From an uncultured Holdemanella sp. (lineage in GTDB: Bacteria; Bacillota_I; Bacilli_A; Erysipelotrichales; Erysipelotrichaceae): 7,726 nucleotides of DNA. Under the pieces are notes generated by a model that saw nothing but the letters and a program-made list of their open reading frames with translations, did not search any database and was not told where the DNA came from. A program made the position numbers and the translations under genes. Positions 1 through 6,746 of the stretch are shown here, one piece after another. Where the stretch lies: contig NZ_CAKVMR010000087.1 of NCBI RefSeq assembly GCF_934772795.1, positions 1-7,726 on the forward strand, in the 5' to 3' direction. How positions within the stretch are numbered: position 1 is the first letter of the stretch; each line of letters begins with the position of its first letter.

Positions 1-765
1 GCAGACCCGAACTACCTGAGATATATAGCGAGAATGCTCAAATCAGGTGTCATGATAGAAGGAAAATATGAGGATACAAGTGTAGGAACACCTCAAGGAG
101 GACTGATTAGTCCAATACTTGCCAATGTGTATCTACATTATGTATTGGATTTATGGTTTGAAAAGTGCATCAAGAAACAATTATATGGAGAAGCATACCT
201 CGTAAGATTTGCGGATGATTTCTTAATAATGTTTCAATATGAAAGAGATGCACAAAGAGTATATGAAGCCATTATTAAAAGAATGGAACTTTTTGGGTTG
301 GAACTATCCAAGGAAAAGACACGAATACTTCCATTTGGAAGAAATTGTGCCACAAGAGAAACTTTTGATTTTCTAGGCTTTACACATTTCAACAGTAAGA
401 CAAGAAAAGGCTACTACACTGTGGGACATAAAATCAGTCGCAAAAAGAAGAAGCAGTTCAAGTCTAATCTTAAGAAATGGGTCAAAGAGAATAGAAACAC
501 TCAATTTGACGAATTCATGAAAGCATTGAATAAGAAGTTGACAGGTAGTTTTAATTACTACAGTTTGAGTGGAATGATACGAGAGGTAAGAAGCCTATGG
601 ATTCATTCACTATATGTAACGTTCAAATGGTTAAACCGAAGGAGTCAAAGAAGAAGTTTCAAGTTGGAAAGGTTCTATGAAATATGGAATGATAGAATCA
701 TACACCCCTATATCCATGTAGATATTTGGAGTGGTGACATAGTCATTTATAACAAGAGTGTTTAA
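1..765 (+). CDS. ltrA: Group II intron reverse transcriptase/maturase, C-terminal part
   Basis: The reading frame is open from base 1, so the gene starts upstream; 254 residues are visible. This family is usually about 420 residues, so the N-terminal fingers region is missing from view. The conserved GTPQGG-(L)-ISPILAN block lies near residues 29-42 of the fragment. The catalytic RFADD block is at about 69-73, where the commoner form is YADD. A thumb/maturase (X) domain follows at about 160-225, with the characteristic LTGSFNYYSLSG and FKWLNRRSQRRS stretches. About 30 residues follow the X domain, with no HNH endonuclease module, so this is an endonuclease-lacking intron type. The protein assists splicing and copies the intron RNA at target DNA. 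Its stop codon lies 13 bases before domain V, as expected for an ORF in domain IV. The gene symbol is the generic family name, not proof of orthology to the lactococcal LtrA. Confidence 0.93.
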   Translation, partial: ADPNYLRYIARMLKSGVMIEGKYEDTSVGTPQGGLISPILANVYLHYVLDLWFEKCIKKQLYGEAYLVRFADDFLIMFQYERDAQRVYEAIIKRMELFGLELSKEKTRILPFGRNCATRETFDFLGFTHFNSKTRKGYYTVGHKISRKKKKQFKSNLKKWVKENRNTQFDEFMKALNKKLTGSFNYYSLSGMIREVRSLWIHSLYVTFKWLNRRSQRRSFKLERFYEIWNDRIIHPYIHVDIWSGDIVIYNKSV

Positions 766-778
766 AAGTAACAGTGGG

Positions 779-811
779 GAGCCGTATGCGGGAAAACTGC
801 GCGTACGGTTC
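779..811 (+). other. Group II intron domain V (catalytic hairpin)
   Basis: The 5' arm GAGCCGUAU (779-787) pairs with GUACGGUUC (803-811), nine pairs including G-U wobbles. A 2-nt bulge GC (801-802) on the 3' side and a 4-bp upper helix (788-791 with 797-800) follow, capped by GAAAA. The AGC catalytic triad is at 780-782. This is the standard domain V plan. The upper helix is one pair shorter and the loop one base larger than the usual GNRA-capped 34-nt form. Domain V binds the catalytic metal ions for splicing. Confidence 0.9.
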
Positions 812-835
812 GTAGAGGAGTTTATTTCCAACTGT
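812..835 (+). other. Probable group II intron domain VI
   Basis: Directly after domain V, GUAG (812-815) can pair with CUGU (832-835), including wobbles, and GGAG (817-820) with UUCC (826-829). The loop is UUUAU, and unpaired A830/A831 sit on the 3' side. Those adenosines are where a lariat branch point would be expected, 7 to 8 bases before the 3' splice site. The helices are short and wobble-rich, so the fold is plausible rather than certain. Confidence 0.5.
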
Positions 836-856
836 TTAAAAATTAGTAAAGTAAAG

Positions 857-864
857 AAGGAGGT
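857..864 (+). promoter_or_regulatory. Ribosome binding site of hisG
   Basis: AAGGAGGT is a near-perfect Shine-Dalgarno site, 10 bases before the ATG at 875. It decides the start of hisG: an in-frame upstream ATG at 758 would run through domain V of the intron and has no such site. It lies outside the intron, so hisG translation does not depend on splicing. Confidence 0.88.
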
Positions 865-874
865 AAATTTACTT

Positions 875-1513
875 ATGAGTTTATCGATTGCGCTCACAAA
901 GGGACGTCTAGAAAAACAAACTGTTGCCATGTTAGAAGAACTTGGCTATGGAATAGAAGCATTAAAAGACAAGGGTCGAGCTTTAGTGTTTAAAGATTCT
1001 GTACATGACATTCAATATTTTTTAGTGAAATCCAACGATTGTATTACCTATGTGAATCATGGTGTTGCGGATATTGGTGTTGTTGGAAAAGATACTATTT
1101 TAGAAAATGAGAATGATAACTATGAATTGTTAGATTTGAAGATTGGCAAGTGCAAATTCATTGTGGCTAGCCTACCTCAAAATCAGTTATTTTCAAAAGT
1201 AGGACACATTAAGATTGGAACCAAATATCCACGTGTAGCTAAACAATATTTTTTGTCTAAAGGTATGGATGTTGAAATTATTAAGATTGATGGATCCGTA
1301 GAATTAGCCCCTATTCTAGGTTTATGCGATGGAATCGTAGATATTATGGAAACAGGAACGACCCTAAAAGAAAATGGCTTAGTTGTGCTAGATACAGTAT
1401 GTGATATTAGTGCACGTGTGATTGTGAATAAAGCAAGCTTCAAGCTAAAACACGAAGAAGTGATGAAAGTAATCAATGATTTAAGTAAGAGGGTGGATGC
1501 AGATGTTGACTAG
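875..1513 (+). CDS. hisG: ATP phosphoribosyltransferase, short form (HisG_S)
   Basis: This cytosolic enzyme makes phosphoribosyl-ATP from PRPP and ATP, the first and feedback-controlled step of histidine synthesis. The 212-residue product starts MSLSIALTKGRL, a typical HisG N-terminus. It carries the PRPP-binding loop DIMETGTTLKENGL at about residues 156-169. The length fits the short class, which lacks the C-terminal ACT-like regulatory domain of the roughly 300-residue long form. Short HisG is known to work only in a complex with HisZ, a histidyl-tRNA-synthetase-like subunit. No hisZ is visible, and upstream of the intron is the natural place to look. The start at 875 follows a strong Shine-Dalgarno site. 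The reading frame extends back to 758 only by crossing intron sequence. The 3' end overlaps hisD by 11 bases. Confidence 0.95.
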   Translation: MSLSIALTKGRLEKQTVAMLEELGYGIEALKDKGRALVFKDSVHDIQYFLVKSNDCITYVNHGVADIGVVGKDTILENENDNYELLDLKIGKCKFIVASLPQNQLFSKVGHIKIGTKYPRVAKQYFLSKGMDVEIIKIDGSVELAPILGLCDGIVDIMETGTTLKENGLVVLDTVCDISARVIVNKASFKLKHEEVMKVINDLSKRVDADVD

Positions 1514-2783
1514 AATTTATAAAGAAGATAAAGATACATTGAAAGAATATTTGATGTCACGAACACAAGATCTAAGTACAGATGTTTTGGTTACAGTATC
1601 AAATATTATTAAGGATGTAAAAGAAAATAAAGATGAAGCATGTTTAAAATATACTTATGAATTTGATCATGTTTCTTTAGATTCAATGGAAGTATCTCAA
1701 GAAGAATGGGATGCACAAATATTAAAATGCGATGATGCGTTTGTAGAAGCAATGAAGCTTGCGAAACAAAACATTGAAGACTTTCATAAACTTCAAAAAC
1801 AAAATGGATATTTGTTGCAGAAAGAAAAGGGAATCTATTTAGGCCAAAGAGTATTGCCTCTTGAAGCCGTAGGAATCTATGTTCCAGGAGGACGTGCCCA
1901 ATATCCAAGTAGCGTTTTAATGAATGCGTTACCCGCAAAAATTGCCGGTGTTCAAAATGTTGTGATGGTAACTCCACCGGATAAAAATGGAACGATTCAT
2001 CCTAACATTGCGTATGCTGCAAAACTTGCCGGTGTAGATAAAATCTATAAGATTGGTGGGGCTCAAGCTATTGCTGCCTTGGCCTATGGAACACAAACCA
2101 TTGATCGAGTGGATAAAATCGTGGGGCCAGGAAATATTTATGTTGCGGCAGCTAAAAAATTAGTGTATGGAACGGTCGATATTGATATGATCGCAGGGCC
2201 AAGTGAAATTTTAGTGGTTGCCGATGAAAAGGCAAATGCAGAATATGTGGCAGCCGATCTATTATCGCAAGCTGAACACGATCCAATGGCGAGTGCTATT
2301 TTATTGACAACAAGTGAAAAACTTTTGGATTTGGTGAATCAGCAGCTTTTAAAACAAAGTGCAGTTTTACCTAAAAAAGAAATTGTGGAACAATCCTTAA
2401 AGAATTATGGTAAAGCCATTGTATGTGATTCAATAGAAGAATGTATTTCCATTAGTAATGAGATTGCACCAGAACACTTAGAATTAATGATTCAGAATCC
2501 AATGGAACACCTACAAGAAGTAAAAAATGCAGGTAGTGTTTTCTTGGGCTACTACACATGTGAAAGTATTGGAGATTATTTTGGTGGAACAAACCATGTT
2601 TTACCAACGAGTGGAACAGCACGTTTTTCAAGTGCTTTATCCGTAGATAGTTTTATTAAAAAATCATCGTATTTATATTATTCAAAACAAGCAATCGAAG
2701 CCTATGGAAAATATATTGAAACAATTGCCAGCGAAGAGCACTTACAAGCACATGCCAATGCAGCGAAAGTGAGGGTGAAATAA
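1503..2783 (+). CDS. hisD: Histidinol dehydrogenase
   Basis: HisD is a zinc enzyme that oxidises L-histidinol to L-histidine in two NAD+-dependent steps, the last in the pathway. The product is 426 residues from this start, the normal length. Visible signatures are VPGGRAQYPSSVLMNA (about 127-142), GGAQAIAALAYGT (185-197), GPGNIYV (208-214) and AGPSEILVVAD (231-241). The catalytic Glu-His pair is E324/H325 in APEHLEL. The expected zinc ligands are all present: Q256 and H259 (SQAEHDP), D358 (GDYFGG) and H417 (AHANAA). An ATG two codons earlier, at 1497, is possible. The purine run AAGAGGG (1487-1493) is better spaced from 1503, and MLTRIY is a usual HisD start. It overlaps hisG by 11 bases and its stop shares one base with the hisC start. 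Confidence 0.96.
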   Translation: MLTRIYKEDKDTLKEYLMSRTQDLSTDVLVTVSNIIKDVKENKDEACLKYTYEFDHVSLDSMEVSQEEWDAQILKCDDAFVEAMKLAKQNIEDFHKLQKQNGYLLQKEKGIYLGQRVLPLEAVGIYVPGGRAQYPSSVLMNALPAKIAGVQNVVMVTPPDKNGTIHPNIAYAAKLAGVDKIYKIGGAQAIAALAYGTQTIDRVDKIVGPGNIYVAAAKKLVYGTVDIDMIAGPSEILVVADEKANAEYVAADLLSQAEHDPMASAILLTTSEKLLDLVNQQLLKQSAVLPKKEIVEQSLKNYGKAIVCDSIEECISISNEIAPEHLELMIQNPMEHLQEVKNAGSVFLGYYTCESIGDYFGGTNHVLPTSGTARFSSALSVDSFIKKSSYLYYSKQAIEAYGKYIETIASEEHLQAHANAAKVRVK

Positions 2784-3793
2784 TGCAGGGATATCAAACA
2801 CACACACAAACGGGAATATTATTGAATGCCAATGAGGCTAGCCAAAATGTAGATGATAATATCAAACAAGAGATTTTAGATGCGATTTCTAATTTATCTT
2901 TAAATCGATATCCCGATACAACTTGTCATGAATTACATAGTTTATATGCCGATATTATGAATGTACCATCATCTTGGATTTTATCGGGAAATGGATCGGA
3001 TCAAATGTTGGGGTTCTTGATTCAATATTATTTACAGGATAATAAAACACTGTATACATTAGCACCAGATTTTTCTATGTATGACTATTACGTAGAATTA
3101 AATCATTCAAAAATTGAAAAATTTGAAACAGCTTTAGATGGATCCTTTGATGTCGAGGCGTTCATTTCAAATGGTAAAGATAAAAAAGTGGATATGATCT
3201 TATTTTCGAATCCAAACAATCCAACGGGACATGCGATTTCTAAATCAGAAATGATTCAAATTTGCGAAGCCTTTTCAAATATACCCGTCATTTTTGATGA
3301 AGCCTATATGGAGTTTGGTAAAGAAAGCGCCATCGATTTATTAAAAACATATCCAATGGCATTTGTCTGTCGAACCCTATCTAAGGCATATGGACTAGCA
3401 GGAATTCGTTGTGGTTTTATGATTTCTTCACAAGTTGAAAAATTGGCTCCACTTTTTATTCCTTATGCACTTAGCAGTGTAACGCAAACGATTGCGAGTG
3501 TTGTATTAAGACATGCCGATGCATACAAGTCAAACATTGCGACAATTATTTCAGAAAGAGAAAGAATGTATCAAGAAGTGAAGGATTATAAAAAAATGAA
3601 TTTCTATCCTTCAAATGCGAATTTTTTGTATGGAAGAACGGATGAAAAAGATACTTTAATGAATATGTTTAAAGAAAAGAACATCACCATTCGAAATTAT
3701 GCGGATACGAGTTTTCGTATAACAATTGGAACAAGCAAAGAAAATGAAATGGTATTAGATGTTCTAAGGAGATTTGAGTATGAGAATAGCTGA
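2783..3793 (+). CDS. hisC: Histidinol-phosphate aminotransferase
   Basis: This PLP-dependent class I/II aminotransferase converts imidazole-acetol phosphate and glutamate to L-histidinol phosphate and 2-oxoglutarate. The 336-residue product is slightly shorter than the common 350 to 370. Visible features are the N-terminal LNANEAS block, the RYPD segment (42-45) and SNPNNPTG (142-149). Next come FDEAY with D172, which contacts the PLP ring nitrogen, and RTLSKAYGLAGIRCGF with K201 as the Schiff-base lysine. A C-terminal FRITIGT motif holds the arginine that binds the substrate carboxylate or phosphate. The start codon overlaps the hisD stop (TAATG), with GAGGGTG upstream as ribosome site, so the two are translationally coupled. 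The 3' end overlaps hisB by 14 bases. HisC-like aminotransferases can also act on aromatic keto acids, but the context fixes the main role. Confidence 0.95.
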   Translation: MQGYQTHTQTGILLNANEASQNVDDNIKQEILDAISNLSLNRYPDTTCHELHSLYADIMNVPSSWILSGNGSDQMLGFLIQYYLQDNKTLYTLAPDFSMYDYYVELNHSKIEKFETALDGSFDVEAFISNGKDKKVDMILFSNPNNPTGHAISKSEMIQICEAFSNIPVIFDEAYMEFGKESAIDLLKTYPMAFVCRTLSKAYGLAGIRCGFMISSQVEKLAPLFIPYALSSVTQTIASVVLRHADAYKSNIATIISERERMYQEVKDYKKMNFYPSNANFLYGRTDEKDTLMNMFKEKNITIRNYADTSFRITIGTSKENEMVLDVLRRFEYENS

Positions 3794-4361
3794 AAAAAAC
3801 AGGGATACAATAGAAACAAAAATATATGAAAAGATCAACTTAGATGGAAATGGAAATAGTGATATTGATACAGGAATTGGTTTTTTTGATCATATGTTGA
3901 CATTGTTTGCGTTTCACTCGAATTTTGATTTGGTTGTAAAAGCTGATGGCGATCTTGAAGTGTGTGATCACCATACCATTGAAGATTGTGGTATTTTATT
4001 AGGAAAATTGTTCTTAGAAGCTTTAGGGGATAAAAAAGGAATTGCCCGCTATGGAAGTATGAATCTTCCAATGGATGAGGTTTTATGCAATGTCACATTA
4101 GATATTAGTGGACGTCCTTATTTGGTTTTTAATTGTGAATTAACACGGGAAAACATTGGAACAATGTCTTGTGAAATGGTTGAAGAATTTTTTAGAGCCT
4201 TTTGCGTGGCAGCCGGTGTAACACTACATATCAATGTGTATTATGGAAAGAATGATCATCATAAAGTAGAGGCCATATTTAAAGCGTTTGGTCGTGCCTT
4301 GAAACAAGCCGTAAAAATAGAATCGGATCGTATTCCTAGTTCTAAAGGGGTAATCGAATGA
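3780..4361 (+). CDS. hisB: Imidazoleglycerol-phosphate dehydratase
   Basis: HisB removes water from imidazole-glycerol phosphate to give imidazole-acetol phosphate, at a di-manganese site. The 193-residue product is a stand-alone dehydratase. There is no N-terminal HAD phosphatase domain like that of the bifunctional enterobacterial HisB, so histidinol-phosphate phosphatase must come from another gene. Metal-ligand motifs are FFDHM (H38), FAFHS (H46), DHHTIED (H64, H65, E68) and NDHHKVEAIFKA (H160, H161, E164), and the C-terminus carries the usual IPSSKGV. A TTG at 3774 is in frame. However, AAGGAGA (3766-3772) lies 8 bases before ATG 3780 and almost touches the TTG, so 3780 is chosen. The gene overlaps hisC by 14 bases and hisH by 4 (ATGA). 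Confidence 0.95.
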   Translation: MRIAEKNRDTIETKIYEKINLDGNGNSDIDTGIGFFDHMLTLFAFHSNFDLVVKADGDLEVCDHHTIEDCGILLGKLFLEALGDKKGIARYGSMNLPMDEVLCNVTLDISGRPYLVFNCELTRENIGTMSCEMVEEFFRAFCVAAGVTLHINVYYGKNDHHKVEAIFKAFGRALKQAVKIESDRIPSSKGVIE

Positions 4362-4957
4362 TTGGGATTATTGATTATGGTATGTCTAATTTATATAGCG
4401 TAAAAAATGCTTGTGACTATTTAGGCTTAGATAGTGTTGTTTCAAAAGATGTATCTATTTTATCTAAATGCGATAAATTAATTTTACCAGGCGTTGGAGC
4501 TTTTCAAGACTGCATGCACACACTCCATTCTATGGGGCTATATGATTTTATTGTTCAACAAGTAAATAAAGATGTTCCTTTGTTGGGGATTTGTCTGGGT
4601 ATGCAGGCTTTGTTTGAAACAAGTGAAGAAAATGGCTTATGTGATGGTTTTGGCTTTTTAAAAGGCCATGTTTGTCACATGGAAGATACAAGTGTAAAAA
4701 TTCCTCAGATTGGTTGGAATGTATTGGAAAGTAATCAGCCGCAAACAATTTTTAAAGAAAATACGTATGTGTATTATGTGCATTCATATTATGCCAAAGA
4801 TATGGATGATCAAGACTTAATTGGGTATTCTATGTATGGAAGTATGAAAATACCAGGTCTTGTGATGCATGATCATATTATGGGATGTCAGTTTCATCCT
4901 GAAAAAAGTGGGGAAGATGGATTAAAAATATTGGAATATTTTGGAAAGGAGTTCTAG
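4358..4957 (+). CDS. hisH: Imidazole glycerol phosphate synthase, glutaminase subunit HisH
   Basis: HisH is a class I glutamine amidotransferase. It hydrolyses glutamine and passes ammonia through HisF to PRFAR. The 199-residue product has the full triad: nucleophile C79 in GICLGMQ, H180 in FHPEKS and E182. The oxyanion-strand LPGVGAF block lies at about 43-49 and the subunit-interface segment KIPQIGWN at 114-121. The start overlaps the hisB stop as ATGA, with AAAGGGG (4344-4350) as ribosome site 7 bases upstream. Its stop immediately precedes hisA. HisH and HisF act as a 1:1 complex, and both are present in this operon, separated by hisA. Confidence 0.96.
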   Translation: MIGIIDYGMSNLYSVKNACDYLGLDSVVSKDVSILSKCDKLILPGVGAFQDCMHTLHSMGLYDFIVQQVNKDVPLLGICLGMQALFETSEENGLCDGFGFLKGHVCHMEDTSVKIPQIGWNVLESNQPQTIFKENTYVYYVHSYYAKDMDDQDLIGYSMYGSMKIPGLVMHDHIMGCQFHPEKSGEDGLKILEYFGKEF

Positions 4958-5668
4958 ATGATTGTATTACCTGCAATAGATATATTAGATGGAAAACCCG
5001 TTCGTTTATACCAAGGGGATTATGGCCAATCCAAATGTGTAGCGGATGATGTCCTTGACTGCGCTAAAAATTTTGAAGCCGCAAATGCTAGCTATTTACA
5101 TGTTGTAGATTTAAATGGGGCAAAAGAGGGAAGCCGTGTTAATGCGGATTTGATTTGTGAAATTGTGAAGACATGCGATATACCCGTTGAAGTAGGTGGA
5201 GGCATTCGTACGATGTCTGCTATTGATTTTTATATAGAAAATGGGGTTTCAAGAGTTATTCTAGGAACTTCAGCCATTCAAGATATAGATTTATTAAAAG
5301 ATGCAGTTTCAAAATATGGTTCTAAGATTGCGGTCGGACTGGATTGTAAAGATGGGTATGTATGTACGTCTGGCTGGCTAGAAACGAGCAAAGAATATTA
5401 TTTGGATTTTGCGAAAAGAATGGAACAGATTGGTGTCAAGACATTAATTTGTACGGATATTTCAAAGGATGGAACGTTACAAGGACCTAACTTTGAGATG
5501 TTAGAAGCACTTAAAAATCATGTATCATGTGACTTAATCGCATCTGGCGGTGTTCGTGATTTATCGCATATCCAAAAATGTAAAGACTTAGGGCTATATG
5601 GTGTTATTGCGGGTAAGGCTATTTATGAAAAGACGTTAGATTTGAAAGAGGCGCTAAGCATATGTTGA
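4958..5668 (+). CDS. hisA: ProFAR isomerase (HisA)
   Basis: HisA is a (beta/alpha)8-barrel enzyme that performs the Amadori rearrangement of ProFAR to PRFAR. The 236-residue product matches the family length. The N-terminal PAIDILDGKPVRLYQGD contains the catalytic base D8. D129 in VGLDCKDG is the expected acid partner. T166/D167 in TDISKDGTLQGPN and the phosphate-binding glycine loops VGGGIRT (79-85) and ASGGVRD (195-201) are intact. The ATG follows the hisH stop with no gap and is served by AAAGGAG (4945-4951), 6 bases upstream. The 3' end overlaps hisF by 7 bases. A bifunctional HisA/TrpF (PriA) role is known in actinobacteria, but nothing here calls for it. Confidence 0.96.
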   Translation: MIVLPAIDILDGKPVRLYQGDYGQSKCVADDVLDCAKNFEAANASYLHVVDLNGAKEGSRVNADLICEIVKTCDIPVEVGGGIRTMSAIDFYIENGVSRVILGTSAIQDIDLLKDAVSKYGSKIAVGLDCKDGYVCTSGWLETSKEYYLDFAKRMEQIGVKTLICTDISKDGTLQGPNFEMLEALKNHVSCDLIASGGVRDLSHIQKCKDLGLYGVIAGKAIYEKTLDLKEALSIC

Positions 5669-6417
5669 CGAAAAGAATTATACCTTGTTTAGATGTAAAA
5701 GATGGAAATGTTGTGAAAGGAATCCACTTTTTGGGTTTAAAAGAAGTGGGAGATCCTGTTGCTTTGGCAAAGAAATATTATTTAGATGGGGCTGATGAAT
5801 TAGTCTTTTTAGATATAAGTGCCACAGTCGAAAAAAGAAAAACAATGGTTGATATTGTAAAAAAGGTCGCAAAAGAAATCTATATTCCTTTTACAGTTGG
5901 TGGAGGTATTTCAACGATTGAAGATGTTCGTGCTATGTTGATGGCAGGAGCCGATAAAGTAAGCTTAAATAGTGCTGCAATTCGTAATCCAGACTTAATC
6001 AAAGAAGCCAGTAAGCGTTTTGGAAACCAATGTATTGTACTTGCGGTGGATGCTAAGCGAAGAAAAGATGGTTCGGGATGGAACGTCTATATTGAAGGTG
6101 GAAGAAAAGATACGGGAATCGATTGTATTGAATGGATCTTAAAAGGTGTATCGTTAGGTGCTGGAGAAATCTTATTAACGAGCATGGATGCGGATGGCAC
6201 TAAGGATGGTTTTGATTTAGCCTTGTATGAGGCTGTATCTAAAGTTGTTCAAGTTCCCGTGATTGCGTCTGGTGGATGTGGAAAGATGGATGACTTTGTG
6301 GATGCATTAAAAGTGAGTGATGCGGCTTTAGCAGCTAGTATTTTTCATTATGAAGAATCAAGTGTTCAAAATGTGAAAAAGTATTTAAAAGAGAAAGGAG
6401 TGGCAGTTCGTATATGA
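5662..6417 (+). CDS. hisF: Imidazole glycerol phosphate synthase, cyclase subunit HisF
   Basis: HisF is the (beta/alpha)8-barrel partner of HisH. It joins ammonia to PRFAR, giving imidazole-glycerol phosphate and AICAR, which feeds back into purine synthesis. The 251-residue product is standard in length. Catalytic D11 (IIPCLDVKDG), K19 (VVKGI) and D130 (VLAVDAKR) are present. So are the phosphate loops VGGGIST (79-85) and ASGGCGK (near 202-208) and the LAASIFHYEE signature near the C-terminus. The start overlaps hisA by 7 bases, with AAAGAGG (5645-5651) as ribosome site. The stop overlaps the hisI start as ATGA. Confidence 0.97.
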   Translation: MLTKRIIPCLDVKDGNVVKGIHFLGLKEVGDPVALAKKYYLDGADELVFLDISATVEKRKTMVDIVKKVAKEIYIPFTVGGGISTIEDVRAMLMAGADKVSLNSAAIRNPDLIKEASKRFGNQCIVLAVDAKRRKDGSGWNVYIEGGRKDTGIDCIEWILKGVSLGAGEILLTSMDADGTKDGFDLALYEAVSKVVQVPVIASGGCGKMDDFVDALKVSDAALAASIFHYEESSVQNVKKYLKEKGVAVRI

Positions 6418-6746
6418 GGCGATTGGATTTTGAGAAACAAAATGGATTGATACCTTGTATTGTGCAGGATGTGGATACAAAAAAAGTATTGATGTTGGCA
6501 TATATGAACGAAGAGTCTTACAAACAAACAGTTGAGACAAAATTGGCTACGTATTATTCTCGATCAAGACAAAGCTTATGGGTCAAAGGCGAAACAAGTG
6601 GACATTATCAGCATGTACAGGCAATTCGCATCGATTGTGATCAAGATACGATTTTATTAGAGGTCAAACAAGTGGGTGCAGCTTGTCATACGGGACATTA
6701 TTCTTGTTTTTATAGAGATGAAAATGGAGATTGTGTAGATGAGTGA
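6414..6746 (+). CDS. hisI: Phosphoribosyl-AMP cyclohydrolase (HisI, stand-alone)
   Basis: HisI is a zinc enzyme that opens the adenine ring of phosphoribosyl-AMP to give ProFAR. The 110-residue product is only the cyclohydrolase domain. Visible motifs are LMLAYMNEE (26-34), YYSRSRQSLWVKGETSGH (47-64), the metal-binding DCDQD (74-78) and the QVGAACHTGHYSCF block. C75, C91 and C98 are the expected zinc ligands. There is no C-terminal HisE (PR-ATP pyrophosphohydrolase) domain as in fused HisIE proteins. No separate hisE follows either: the next gene, overlapping by 8 bases, is a Nudix hydrolase. The ribosome site AAAGGAG (6394-6400) is 13 bases from the ATG, a bit far, so coupling to hisF through the ATGA overlap probably helps initiation. 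Confidence 0.96.
   Translation: MRRLDFEKQNGLIPCIVQDVDTKKVLMLAYMNEESYKQTVETKLATYYSRSRQSLWVKGETSGHYQHVQAIRIDCDQDTILLEVKQVGAACHTGHYSCFYRDENGDCVDE

Larger units (their letters stand above)
1..840 (+). mobile_element. Group II intron, 3' part (5' end outside the window)
   Basis: A group II intron is a self-splicing retroelement whose RNA is a ribozyme and whose domain IV encodes a reverse transcriptase/maturase. Seen here are the C-terminal part of that protein (1-765), then a 33-nt domain V (779-811) and a plausible domain VI (812-835), in the canonical order. The 5' boundary and domains I to III lie upstream of the window. The exact 3' splice site is not resolved: it should lie a few bases after domain VI, roughly 836-844, so the end given is approximate. 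The element is in the same orientation as the histidine operon and stops only about 35 bases before hisG. The intact reading frame and domain V suggest it may still be active, but this cannot be shown without the 5' half. Confidence 0.85.

Noticed and set aside
758..874. N-terminal extension of hisG starting at the ATG at 758
   Set aside because: The extra 39 codons read through domain V and VI of the intron, have no Shine-Dalgarno site, and are not part of HisG. The strong site at 857-864 marks 875 as the start.
812..874. Histidine attenuator leader peptide or T-box ahead of hisG
   Set aside because: No run of histidine codons, no terminator/antiterminator pair and no T-box motif is visible in the short space between the intron and hisG. 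Any such leader would have to be upstream of the intron.
631..2000. Minus-strand open frames such as 631-930, 1183-1476 and 1609-1977, and similar ones further on
   Set aside because: They lie opposite well-identified genes, have no ribosome sites or family features, and are composition shadows.
3774..3779. TTG start for hisB at 3774
   Set aside because: It is only 1 to 2 bases from the Shine-Dalgarno site, while ATG 3780 is correctly spaced and gives the usual HisB N-terminus.
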